From: Methylobacterium sp. PvR107
GTDB lineage: Bacteria; Pseudomonadota; Alphaproteobacteria; Rhizobiales; Beijerinckiaceae
Assembly: GCF_017833295.1 (NCBI RefSeq)
Contig: NZ_JAFIBW010000001.1
Span: forward strand, 5,766,001-5,830,000
Direction of reading: 5' to 3'
DNA: 64,000 nt
Below are positions 34,304 to 42,988 of this stretch, piece by piece. The position numbers and the translations under genes are program-made. Below the pieces are notes generated by a model that was not told the DNA's origin, made no database searches, and saw nothing but the letters and a program-made list of their open reading frames with translations. Within the stretch, counting starts at the first letter, position 1; each line of letters starts with the position of its first letter.

Positions 34304-35596
34304 TTATCGCACGAGAGCCCGCGCAGCGGCGTCGAGCCCCTCCAGGGTGAGCGGGAACATCCGGCCGGCGACCAGCCGCTGCACCATGCCGATCGACTGG
34401 GTGTAGCCCCAGTGCGTCTGGGGCACCGGGTTCAGCCACGCCGCCTTCGGGAAGTGGTCGAGGAGCCGCTGCATCCAGACGGCGCCGGCCTCCTCGTTCC
34501 AATGCTCCACCGAGCCGCCGGGCGTGGCGATCTCGTACGGGCTCATCGAGGCGTCGCCCACGAAGACGAGTCGGTAGTCGCTGCCGTAGGTGCGGACCAC
34601 GTCGAGCAGCGGCGTCTTCGCCTCGTGCCGACGCCGGTTCTCGGTCCAGACCGCCTCGTAGGGGCAGTTGTGGAAGTAGTAATGCGCGAGGTGTTTGAAC
34701 TCCGAGCGCGCCGCCGAGAACAGCGCCTCGGCCTGCTCGATGTGCCAATCCATCGAGCCGCCGACATCGAGGAACAGCAGCACCTTCACGGCGTTGCGCC
34801 GCTCCGGCCGCAGCTTCACGTCGATATAGCCCTGGCGCGCGCTCGCGCGGATCGTGCCATCGAGGTCGAGCTCCTCGGCCGCCCCGGTCCGGGCGAAACG
34901 GCGCAGGCGCCGCAGCGCGAGGCGCATATTGCGGGCGCCGATCTCCCGGTCGTCGTCGAGATCCTTGAACGCACGCTTGTCCCAGACCTTGACCGCCCGG
35001 AAGTTGCGGTTGCCGTCCTGGCCAATGCGGATCCCCTCCGGGTTGTAGCCGTAGGCGCCGAAGGGCGAGGTACCGCCGGTGCCGATCCATTTCGAGCCGC
35101 CCTGGTGGCGCCCCTTCTGCTCGGCGAGGCGCTGCTTCAGGGTCTCGAACAGCTTGTCCCAGCCGAGCGCCTTGAGCTCGGCCTTCTCGGCCTCGGTCAG
35201 GTATTTTTCCGCGAGCTTGCGCAGCCACTCTTCGGGAATGGGCGTGGGCTCCACCGCCTCGCCGAGGGTCTCAAGCCCCTTGAACACCGTGCCGAACACC
35301 CGGTCGAACCGGTCGAGATGCGCCTCGTCCTTCACGAGCGCCGTGCGCGACAGGAAGTAGAACGCCTCCACGTCGTGACCAGCGAGGCCTCGGTCGAGGG
35401 CACCGAGAAGCGTCAGGTACTCCGTCAGGGAGACGGGCACCTTGGCGTCCCGGAGGGCCGTGAAGAACTGCAGCAGCATCCCCGGAGAACGCGCCACCCG
35501 GAGGCGCGGGTCAAGCCCGGCCGAATCGAGGATGGCAGCGCCGAGCTTGGCAAAGATTTCAGACCGTGATTCCGAATCTTCGCCGGTGGTCGACAA
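34304..35596 (-). CDS. VWA domain-containing (CoxE-like) protein
   Basis: The 430-residue product has an N-terminal helical half ('FFTALRDAKVPVSLTEYLTL', 'HDVEAFYFLSRTALVKDEAH') and a C-terminal von Willebrand A fold beginning 'KVLLFLDVGGSMDWHI', where the MIDAS DxSxS reads DVGGS. 'VFVGDASMSPYEI' lies later. This is the CoxE/VWA partner usually encoded next to a MoxR AAA ATPase; here a MoxR gene lies 6.5 kb away on the other strand. The pair is thought to act as a metal- or complex-insertion chaperone. The start appears to be TTG at 35596. An RGD-free but basic linker joins the halves. Confidence 0.9.
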   Translation of the reverse strand: MSTTGEDSESRSEIFAKLGAAILDSAGLDPRLRVARSPGMLLQFFTALRDAKVPVSLTEYLTLLGALDRGLAGHDVEAFYFLSRTALVKDEAHLDRFDRVFGTVFKGLETLGEAVEPTPIPEEWLRKLAEKYLTEAEKAELKALGWDKLFETLKQRLAEQKGRHQGGSKWIGTGGTSPFGAYGYNPEGIRIGQDGNRNFRAVKVWDKRAFKDLDDDREIGARNMRLALRRLRRFARTGAAEELDLDGTIRASARQGYIDVKLRPERRNAVKVLLFLDVGGSMDWHIEQAEALFSAARSEFKHLAHYYFHNCPYEAVWTENRRRHEAKTPLLDVVRTYGSDYRLVFVGDASMSPYEIATPGGSVEHWNEEAGAVWMQRLLDHFPKAAWLNPVPQTHWGYTQSIGMVQRLVAGRMFPLTLEGLDAAARALVR

Positions 35597-35814
35597 GATG
35601 CAATGTCATGAACAGCGCTGAATCAGACGCCTGCGGGAGTCTCTCCGCACAAATGGGACTCATAACCTGGGCATAACTCGCCGAATCTGTTGATATGTAC
35701 CCGGACAACCCTGGCCCGGTCACTCAATCGGTCATGGGAATCGCTCAACTCGGTACATCGAGTGTGTGCGGACGCGGCGACGCGGTTCGTGCAGGGCAAG
35801 CGAGGAGACCCGCG

Positions 35815-36222
35815 ATGGCGGTCATCCTGCGGAATCTGGCGGATTTCAAGCGGTTTCTCGGGAAGCCGGGCGCGACGATTCAGCTGGTGCGCAACACCTT
35901 CATGGACCGTCAGCCGGACGCGACCCGGGAGGCCTACCGAGACAAGGGCATGTACGCGCCGCGGGCCGTGCAGGCCCTGTCGCGCAAGGCCGCGGTGTTC
36001 ACCCTGCGCGGCTATCCCGGCACGGTCTGGCTCTACTGGGACAAGGGCGCGCGCGGCTGGCGCTTCTCGGGGGACAGCGTGACGGTGCCCCTGGTCACCG
36101 GCCTCGGGCCGCCGGATGAACTGGTCTACCGGTGCAGCTTCGCCGACGGGTTCGAGCCGGCGCCGCGCAGCCGCGTCGCCCGCCGGCCCAAGCACGACGA
36201 CGCGCATTCCGCCCCGCTCTGA
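35815..36222 (+). CDS. Hypothetical protein
   Basis: The 135-residue product starts at an ATG with GAGGAG nine bases upstream. It reads 'MAVILRNLADFKRFLGKPGA', then 'TFMDRQPDATREAYRDKGMY', 'GTVWLYWDKGARGWRFSGD' and a basic tail with 'RRPKHDDAHS'. It looks like a small alpha+beta domain that could bind nucleic acid, but I recognise no family. Codon use matches the neighbours, so it is probably expressed. Confidence 0.75.
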   Translation: MAVILRNLADFKRFLGKPGATIQLVRNTFMDRQPDATREAYRDKGMYAPRAVQALSRKAAVFTLRGYPGTVWLYWDKGARGWRFSGDSVTVPLVTGLGPPDELVYRCSFADGFEPAPRSRVARRPKHDDAHSAPL

Positions 36223-36259
36223 GCGGAGGATCGCGGAGCTTCGGCGGCGCGCGGGCGAC

Positions 36260-37200
36260 CGGCGGTAGCGCTCAGCGCGCACCCGCCGGTGGCCGGCCCG
36301 CACCCTGAACTCGGTCGGTATCTGCCCGAAGCGCTCGTGAAGCGGCGGGAGAAGTGCGCCTGACTGGCAAATCCGCACTGATATGCGACGAGCCCGAGCG
36401 GCACGACGAGATTGGCCGGATCGGCCAGCTTCGCCTGCGCGCTGCAGGCGGCGCTCCCATATCCGGTCCATGCGCGCGACGTTCTCCGCGCCGGCGACCT
36501 CCTGAAGCCGGCGGACCGAGATGTTGAGCGCGGCCGCACATCGCTGGTCGACAGGCCCTCGACGTCGATGTGGTCGGTGATGACGGCCTGGGCCCGGGTG
36601 AGGATTGCGGCACCGCTCAGCCACCGGGGCGGATCCGCCTCCAATCGTTCGGCGAGAAGCCCGCCGCGACGATGGGGAAGCTCGTCTGTGCGGCGGTGAT
36701 CGACGCCCCGACGGCGTGTCGGCTCGGTCCGAGGGCTTGGTCGAGAGCGGCGCGCGGGACGAGGAAACTGATGACGTCGAGGCTCTCGGGATGGGCACTC
36801 ACGCAGGGCTGGGCCGTGTCGATCAGCGAGATGCCGCCGGACACGGCGTCGTGGTAGCGGCCCTGCGCGGAGTGCCAGGTCCGCCGCGATCCGAGGATGA
36901 TGGTGTCGTCATCCGTATCCGATGACCGGAGGTGACACTTCCGCCGCTCCATGGTGCGCGCGCCGCCGCAGTGATGGCACACCTTGATCGTACTGACAGC
37001 GAACATGTCGAGGCCGGCATGGAACCCCTTACGCTGATAGCCGACGAATTCGAACACGCCGACCGCATCTCGACAGGCGTTCCCCCAATACTCGATGCCC
37101 GCATCTTCGGCACGTCGTCCGTGCTCATGCTGAAGGTCGCGTACCGGGCGATGATGCGGCCGGAGCCTCTGCCGTGAACGCGGTCTTGCGGCTCGCTCAT
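36260..37200 (-). pseudogene. AraC-family transcriptional regulator, broken by several frameshifts
   Basis: Fragments of one AraC regulator occur in order but in different minus frames. 'ATFSMSTDDVP' (near 37128) is followed by the ligand-binding half from 'MFEFVGYQRKGFHAGLDMF' to 'FPIVAAGF' (37057-36650) in a second frame. 'AQAVITDHIDVEGLSTSDV' is in a third. 'LNISVRRLQEVAG' and 'RMDRIWERRLQRAG' return to the first, 'VAYQCGFASQAHFSRRF' is in the third, and 'RFGQIPTEFRVRAG' is again in the first. An intact gene would encode about 310 residues with an AraC_binding_2-type sensor and two HTH motifs. At least five frame changes are needed, so it is clearly non-functional. Confidence 0.8.
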
Positions 37201-37803
37201 CGCCGTTTGCCCGACGCGATCCATCACTCGATCGGGTTCCGCGCCCGAACCGATCCTCTCAAGGACGAGGACGGTCGTTCCCCGCCTCCGAACGGGGCAC
37301 GACCGGGACGTTTGACATGTCCCTCTGCTCCTCGGCCGCTTCGCCCCCCCCGACCGGTTCGATGCCCGCAGCGGTCGCGATCATGCAATCGATGACCCGA
37401 AACATAAAGCACGGACGACAGAATGACTACAGAATTATATAGATAGACGGAACTGTTATCGATAAACAATAATTTGGACGTCGTAAGCATTGTTTTACGT
37501 TAGAAATAACATCTAATATTGATAAAACTACGGCTCACCACTTTCAGATATTTGATACGCGGCAGAAATCACGCAACCTTGATCTTGATCGACGCGTCCG
37601 TTGTCGCGATATCGCGCAGGCGCCGGAGGCACAGCTGCCGCAGACGGGTCCGGAGGCGCCGATATCGGCGCGCCCTCCCTGGCAGGCCGGGCGCGACGGT
37701 GAACCGGCACGCGGCTGCAGCGCCGCGCCCGGCCTCGTTCATTCGGGACGTATCGGAGATTGGGGCAGGCCTTGCACCGGAGGCGGTGGCTCCGGCGGGG
37801 AGG
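37201..37803. other. Gene-free interval with AT-rich centre
   Basis: No gene is supported. The centre (about 37395-37560) is AT-rich and contains the perfect palindrome TTATCGATAA at 37456-37465. The right part is GC-rich and belongs to the 3' flank of the Kef-type gene. Confidence 0.45.
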
Positions 37804-39666
37804 TCACGCCTCCTGGCCGGCCGCCACTTCCTGACGCTCCGGTTCCCGCTTGGCCGACGGCTTTCCCAGCGTCTTGCCCACCGTGCGGCGGGCGCGGAAG
37901 ATCGGCTTCGCCTCGCTCTCGCGCTTCTTCAGCAGGGCGCGATACTCGTCCCGGCGCTCGTGGATCGACGCGATGACGAGTCCCATCGGCACGCCGACAT
38001 CGACCAGCACCGCCTCCGACAATTGCAGCGAGGCCTCGATCGTTTCCGGCACCGCGTCGTCGACGCCGAGTTCGTAAAGGGACGAGGCATGGCGGGCGTC
38101 GCGGGCGCGGGCCACGATGGTCAGGTCCGGCCGCTCCGCGCGGGCCGCCGACACTGCCGCCTCGACGGCACGCGGGTTGTCGAGGGTCACCACCAGGGCC
38201 CGGGCCGTGGCGATGTCGCAGCGGCGCAGCATCTCGGTGTTGCCGCTGTCGCCGAAATAGACCGGCGCGCCGGCGCGACGCTGCTCGGCGACCCGGGCGG
38301 CGTCGGAATCGAGGGCGAGATACGGGATCTTGTGCCGCTCCAGCATCTCGCCGACCTGCCGGCCGACGCGGCCGAAGCCCGCCACGATCACCCGATTCTC
38401 CACCCGCTCCGGCCACGGCTCCGCCTTGACGGCAGCCTGGGCGCTGGCCGTCGCCCGCATCTTGAGCCGCCGGCCGATCGCCGCCAGAGCCGGGATCATG
38501 ATCATCGTGACGGTGGTGACCACCAGGGCGGCCGCCCCAACCTCCTCCGGCACCAGCCCGGTCGCCATGGCGCCGCCGATCAGCACGTAGGCGAACTCGC
38601 CGCCCGGCCCGAGCAGCAGCGCCGTCTCCAGGGCCACGGGCCGGGGGATCTTCAGGACGGGGGCGGCCATCATCACCACGGCGGCCTTGATCAGGACGAG
38701 CGCCAGGGACAGGCCGAGGATCGCCCCCGGCGACGCCATGAGCTGGGCCGGGTCCAGGTTCATGCCCACCGAGACGAAGAACACGCCGAGGAGCAGGCCC
38801 TTGAACGGGTCGATCGTCGCCTCGATCGCCCGGCGATACTCGGTCTCGGCGAGCAGCAGGCCGGCCACGAAGGCGCCCAGCGTCATCGACAGGCCGCTCG
38901 CCGCCGCGGTCAGCGCCGTGCCGACGATGACCAGCAGGCAGGCCGCCATGAACAGCTCCGTAGAGCGCGTGCGCGCCACCAGCTGGAACAGGGGCCGCAG
39001 GGCGAGGCGCCCGGCGACCACGATCAGCACCAGCGCGACGGCGGCCTGGCCGAGCGCCATGGCCAGCGCCCAGCCCTTGTCGCCGCCGTCGTCGCGGCCG
39101 AGCACCGCGATGGCGAACAGGACCGGCGCCACCGCCAGATCCTGGAACAGCAGGACCGCGAAGCTGGTGCGGCCGGTGGGCGCATTGAGCCGCTTCTGTT
39201 CGGCCAGGACCGGCAGCACCACGGCGGTCGACGACAGGGCGAGGCCGATGCCGACGATCGCCGCGCCGGTGAGCGGCACGTTGAGTCCGTAGAGGATCGC
39301 GCCGAGGATCAGCGCGGAGCAGCCGACCTGCAGGGAACCGAGGCCGAAAACCAGGCGACGCAGGATCCGCAAGCGTTCCCAGGACAGCTCGATCCCGATC
39401 ATGAACATCAGGAAGATCACGCCGAACTCGGCGAGGTGCGCGATCTCGGCCCGGTTGCCGATGGTGAAGAGATGCACGTAGGGGTGCGCATCGGCCAGGC
39501 GGCCGAGGCCGAAGGGTCCTAGCAGGGCGCCGGCACCGATGAAGCCGAGAACCGGCGAGATCCTCAGGCGGTGGAACAGCGGCACCACGATGCCCGCCGT
39601 GACGAGGAATAGGATCGCTTCCTTGTAGGAGCCCGAATGAACTCCTGAGATCTGGACCTCTGGCAT
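37804..39666 (-). CDS. Kef-type monovalent cation:proton antiporter (CPA2) with RCK domain
   Basis: The 620-residue product has about twelve membrane helices (residues 10-380; 'LFLVTAGIVVPLFHRLRISP', 'VLGFIGAGALLGPFGLG', 'LALSSTAVVLPVLAEQKRL'). A cytoplasmic RCK/TrkA-N Rossmann domain follows from about 405 ('NRVIVAGFGRVGRQVGEML') with the acidic NAD-binding strand 'PYLALDSD'. It resembles KefB/KefC and related YbaL. It probably exports K+ in exchange for H+ under electrophile or redox stress. No KefF/KefG ancillary gene is adjacent. The ATG at 39666 is consistent with the family N terminus. Confidence 0.92.
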   Translation of the reverse strand: MPEVQISGVHSGSYKEAILFLVTAGIVVPLFHRLRISPVLGFIGAGALLGPFGLGRLADAHPYVHLFTIGNRAEIAHLAEFGVIFLMFMIGIELSWERLRILRRLVFGLGSLQVGCSALILGAILYGLNVPLTGAAIVGIGLALSSTAVVLPVLAEQKRLNAPTGRTSFAVLLFQDLAVAPVLFAIAVLGRDDGGDKGWALAMALGQAAVALVLIVVAGRLALRPLFQLVARTRSTELFMAACLLVIVGTALTAAASGLSMTLGAFVAGLLLAETEYRRAIEATIDPFKGLLLGVFFVSVGMNLDPAQLMASPGAILGLSLALVLIKAAVVMMAAPVLKIPRPVALETALLLGPGGEFAYVLIGGAMATGLVPEEVGAAALVVTTVTMIMIPALAAIGRRLKMRATASAQAAVKAEPWPERVENRVIVAGFGRVGRQVGEMLERHKIPYLALDSDAARVAEQRRAGAPVYFGDSGNTEMLRRCDIATARALVVTLDNPRAVEAAVSAARAERPDLTIVARARDARHASSLYELGVDDAVPETIEASLQLSEAVLVDVGVPMGLVIASIHERRDEYRALLKKRESEAKPIFRARRTVGKTLGKPSAKREPERQEVAAGQEA

Positions 39667-39932
39667 CGGCGGCGGATCGAACCTCGTCTCTCGGGGCGGC
39701 GGGGATGCCGATCACGGCAGCGCGATCATGGGTCGGGCCTGTCCTGGGAGCAACCTGTTTCGACCCCGGATCGGTCCCGCGCAGGTGCGTTCCGACACAA
39801 GCCGGATACACGGCCGGGGTGAGACATTTCGGTCACCGGCACGCGGGATGCAGACGGCCATCCAGAGGATGCGTGCAGTGAAGACGTGCAACGCGGCGCA
39901 AAATCGGCACAATGCGCGCATACACGCCTGAG

Positions 39933-39947
39933 TTAACCGGCGGTTAA
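39933..39947 (+). promoter_or_regulatory. Perfect CtrA-type box
   Basis: TTAA-CCGGCGG-TTAA matches the alphaproteobacterial CtrA consensus TTAA-N7-TTAA exactly. It lies 32 bases before the ATG at 39980 and about 50 before the alternative ATG at 39998. In CtrA-activated promoters the box overlaps -35, which would put the transcription start near that first ATG. Binding is not tested. Confidence 0.6.
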
Positions 39948-39979
39948 GCTCGGCAGGGCCGTGCCCGAGACTGGACCCG

Positions 39980-41239
39980 ATGGACGCGACGAGGCCGATG
40001 ATCTCCATCAAATCGATATTTAGCGGTCCCGCTTCGCCACCCAACCGCGACCTCAAGCGCGAGCAGCGCGAATGGAAGCTGGAATCAGATCGCTGGCACC
40101 ACCAGCGCCACGTCGACAAGGGCTACCGCATCAAGTGGGGCTACGTGGCCATCGCGTACCTCGTCGAGTTCATGGTGATCGGCGCCTCGCTCTGGGGCGC
40201 GTGGCTATTCGCGGGCGTCTACAGCGACGGCGACTGGCACGCCTTCTACTTCATGCTGCTGGCGCCGCTGGTCTACGCCGCGGTTGAGCTGTGCCGGGTG
40301 CCGCTCGGGATCCTGGCCCGCACCCAGCGCTCCTACTTCGTGCGCGGCCTCGCGGTGCTGGGCATCATCTTCGCCGCGGGCGTGACCACCAAGTCGGTGT
40401 CGCAGCTCGGCGAGATGATGTTCCATCCCCGCCTGATGGAGGCGGCCCGCACCAAGACCGCCCTGAAGGACGCGCAGGCCGACCGCGCCACGATCGGCGA
40501 CCGGATCAAGGCGGCGGACGAGCGCGTGGCCCAGTACACGGCCGAGCTCGACCAGATCGAGAAGCGCTCCGCCGACAACGCCCAGCAGCTCGCCGGCCTG
40601 CCGGCCCAGCGCTGCGAGCGCGTGTTCGGCACCAACAGCAAGGGCCGCAAGTACCAGAACCTGAAATGCGTGGCCGACCCCCGCGTCGCGGCCCTGTCGC
40701 AGGGCGTCGCCAAGGCGTCGGCCGACCGCGCCGGGATGATCAAGGACCTGGAGGAGGCCCGCAAGGCGCGCGCCGCCCTCGATCCGGGCGCCGCCGACCG
40801 CCGCGTGGCCGATGCCGAGCAGGGCTACCGGAACGCGGTCAACCGCTCGCAGCTCCACTCGTTCACCGCCATGGTCTACGGCGTCGATCCGATCGACGTG
40901 ACCGAGAGCCAGGTCCACGCCTTCCTGCGGATCTTCGTGTTCCTGCCGGCGATCTGCGCGGCCTTCGCGTCGACGATCCTGGCGCTCTGCGCGGTCTCGA
41001 CCCGCCGGACCTTCATGGACGAGGACGATCTCGGCGCCGCCGTGAACCCGGAGGCCGCCCCCTACATGCTGGACGCGATCGCCGACGCCCTGCGCTCGCA
41101 TCCTGAGCCGATCCTGCCGCGCGCCGCCAACGCCTCGGGCGCGGTGATCCCGATGAACCGACCGGCCCAGGGCCAGCAGCCTCTGCCCAACCAGACCCTG
41201 CCGGGCCAGACCCTACCTGCCGCGGGAGCGGGCGCATGA
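39980..41239 (+). CDS. Polytopic membrane protein with periplasmic coiled coil, unknown family
   Basis: The 419-residue product begins with a charged cytoplasmic segment ('NRDLKREQREWKLESDRWHH'). It has membrane spans at about 53-80, 87-112 and 119-138, a charged coiled coil at 150-300 ('RTKTALKDAQADRATIGDRI') and a fourth span at about 313-341. A Pro/Gln-rich tail follows ('GQQPLPNQTLPGQTLPA'). If the N terminus is inside, the coiled coil is periplasmic, and Cys212 and Cys230 flank a basic loop ('GTNSKGRKYQ') that could be closed by a disulfide. I recognise no family. A CtrA box precedes it, and its stop overlaps the next gene's ATG. The ATG at 39998 is a possible alternative start. Confidence 0.8.
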   Translation: MDATRPMISIKSIFSGPASPPNRDLKREQREWKLESDRWHHQRHVDKGYRIKWGYVAIAYLVEFMVIGASLWGAWLFAGVYSDGDWHAFYFMLLAPLVYAAVELCRVPLGILARTQRSYFVRGLAVLGIIFAAGVTTKSVSQLGEMMFHPRLMEAARTKTALKDAQADRATIGDRIKAADERVAQYTAELDQIEKRSADNAQQLAGLPAQRCERVFGTNSKGRKYQNLKCVADPRVAALSQGVAKASADRAGMIKDLEEARKARAALDPGAADRRVADAEQGYRNAVNRSQLHSFTAMVYGVDPIDVTESQVHAFLRIFVFLPAICAAFASTILALCAVSTRRTFMDEDDLGAAVNPEAAPYMLDAIADALRSHPEPILPRAANASGAVIPMNRPAQGQQPLPNQTLPGQTLPAAGAGA

Positions 41240-41877
41240 ACTACGTCGCGGGCGGAACTCCTGAGAACATCGCCCTCGCCCAGCAGGTAAATTCCCGTCT
41301 GCGGGCGGATTCGAGCTACGTCGCCGCCCGGGCGTTCCTGTTCCGGGCCCTGGGCTTCGGCGCCTTCGCGTGCCTCGCCGGCATCGGCGTCGGGGCGGCG
41401 GCCTATGGCTGGGCGACCCTGAACCAGTTCGACACCGCGGCGGAGAAGATCGCCGCCGCCATGCAGGCCGCGCTCTCGAACGTGACCCTGAAGACCAAGG
41501 GCGAGGTCACGCTCACCGACAACACCCTCAAGCTCGAGGGCCTGCCCAAGGTCGCCGCCTCGCCGACGCCGACCAAGGCGCAGCTCGGCAGCGACGCCGC
41601 CCCGGCCTCGAAGGCGGCGGTGAACACCACCTTCACGGTGTTCAAGCAGGTGCCCTATCTCGACGGGCAGATCGTGACCGGCTGGAACTTCAAGGACAGC
41701 GCCGACCAGCCCTACCAGCAATATTGCTACTTCTCCCGCCGCTCGAACGAGGCGAAGGGTCAGGTCGAGATCAAGATCGACCTCGCCATGGACGGCAAGA
41801 CCCTGCCGCAGCCGCAGAAGTCGGACGTCAACCTCGAGATCCTGGCCCGGAACTGCGTCTGGCACGAGAAGGGCTGA
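41236..41877 (+). CDS. Bitopic membrane protein partner, unknown family
   Basis: The 213-residue product has one membrane span (about 33-60, 'FLFRALGFGAFACLAGIGVG'). A predicted periplasmic beta-rich domain follows, with 'PYLDGQIVTGWNFKDSADQP' and 'YCYFSRRSNEAKGQVEIKID'. Cys164 and Cys207 may pair. A helical linker (65-130) precedes the domain. It overlaps the previous gene by four bases (ATGA), so both are made together. The domain does not match a family I know. A complex with the upstream polytopic protein is inferred. Confidence 0.82.
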   Translation: MNYVAGGTPENIALAQQVNSRLRADSSYVAARAFLFRALGFGAFACLAGIGVGAAAYGWATLNQFDTAAEKIAAAMQAALSNVTLKTKGEVTLTDNTLKLEGLPKVAASPTPTKAQLGSDAAPASKAAVNTTFTVFKQVPYLDGQIVTGWNFKDSADQPYQQYCYFSRRSNEAKGQVEIKIDLAMDGKTLPQPQKSDVNLEILARNCVWHEKG

Positions 41878-41918
41878 TCAGGCCCCGAGGTTTAGCGCGG
41901 ACATCCAATCCTTACCCG

Positions 41919-42021
41919 CATCCTGAGGTGCCGGAGCGGAGGCCTCGAGGGAGCCTTCCAGATCGCTCCGAGATCCCTGGAGCCCTCCTTCGAGGCTCAC
42001 TGACGCGGGCATCTCAGGATG
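41919..42021. repeat. Long imperfect inverted repeat (REP-like)
   Basis: CATCCTGAGG at 41919-41928 and the complementary CTCAGGATG at 42013-42021 are the outer arms. GCCTCGAGGGAG and CTCCTTCGAGGC form inner arms, so about 100 bases can fold into one hairpin. It lies between two co-directional genes, where it could terminate or attenuate transcription. Confidence 0.75.
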
Positions 42022-42111
42022 ACGGCGGGGGAGTCGGATCCAGCGTCGCGCTTGCGACCCTGTGGCGCCCCGCGTTACCCGTTTTCCCCGACCCACCTCA
42101 TCGAGATCGCG

Positions 42112-42963
42112 ATGCGCTTTTCCGGAACCGAGTCCTACGTCGCGACCCCCGACCTGACGGCAGCCGTCAACGCCGCCGTGGTTCTCGAGCGCCCGCTCCT
42201 GGTGAAGGGCGAGCCCGGCACCGGCAAGACCGTGCTGGCCGAGGAGATCGCCAAAGAGCTCGGCGCGCCGCTGATCGTCTGGAACATCAAGTCTACCACC
42301 AAGGCGCAGCAGGGCCTCTACGAGTACGACGCGGTCTCGCGCCTGCGCGATTCCCAACTCGGCGATCCCCGGGTCTCGGACATTGCCAACTACATCCGGC
42401 GCGGCAAGCTCTGGGAGGCCTTCACGGCGCCCGAGCGCCCGGTCCTGCTCATCGACGAGATCGACAAGGCCGACATCGAGTTCCCCAACGATCTCCTCAC
42501 CGAACTCGACCGGATGGAGTTCCATGTCTACGAGACCGGCGAGACCGTGAAGGCCGTGCGCCGGCCGATCATGATCATCACGTCCAACAACGAGAAGGAG
42601 CTGCCGGACGCGTTCCTGCGCCGCTGCTTCTTCCACTACATCAAGTTCCCCGATGCCGAGACGCTGCAGCGCATCGTCGACGTGCATTATCCGGGCATCA
42701 AGCACCGCCTCGTCGAGGAAGCCCTGCGGACCTTCCTGGCGATGCGCGAGGTCCCAGGCCTCAAGAAGAAGCCCTCGACCTCGGAACTGCTCGACTGGCT
42801 GAAGCTCCTCGTCTCCGAGGACATCGCCCCTGAGACCCTGCGCGAGCACGACGGCCGCAAGCTGATCCCGCCGCTGCACGGGGCGCTTCTGAAAAACGAG
42901 CAGGATGTCAGCCTGTTCGAGAAGCTCGCCTTCATGATGCGGCGCGAGCAGCGCGGCGGCTGA
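42112..42963 (+). CDS. MoxR-family AAA ATPase
   Basis: The 283-residue product has Walker A 'VKGEPGTGKTVLAEEIA', Walker B 'RPVLLIDEIDKADIEFPNDL', sensor 1 'IMIITSNNEKELPDAFLRRC' and a C-terminal lid. This is the MoxR class that works with VWA proteins to assemble or activate enzyme complexes. Its usual partner, the CoxE-like VWA gene, is at 34304-35596 on the opposite strand rather than adjacent. The ATG at 42112 begins the conserved 'MRFSGTESYV'. Confidence 0.92.
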   Translation: MRFSGTESYVATPDLTAAVNAAVVLERPLLVKGEPGTGKTVLAEEIAKELGAPLIVWNIKSTTKAQQGLYEYDAVSRLRDSQLGDPRVSDIANYIRRGKLWEAFTAPERPVLLIDEIDKADIEFPNDLLTELDRMEFHVYETGETVKAVRRPIMIITSNNEKELPDAFLRRCFFHYIKFPDAETLQRIVDVHYPGIKHRLVEEALRTFLAMREVPGLKKKPSTSELLDWLKLLVSEDIAPETLREHDGRKLIPPLHGALLKNEQDVSLFEKLAFMMRREQRGG

Positions 42964-42988
42964 GGTTCAGGCGCCCGCGTCAGCCGGT

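Noticed and set aside
37456..37465. The palindrome TTATCGATAA in the AT-rich gap
   Set aside because: A ten-base palindrome in AT-rich DNA is expected by chance; no adjacent gene or second copy supports a function.
37739..39811. A long second minus frame over the Kef-type gene
   Set aside because: It overlaps the whole antiporter gene in a different frame and is Arg/Gly/Pro-rich; the antiporter frame has clear membrane helices and an RCK domain.
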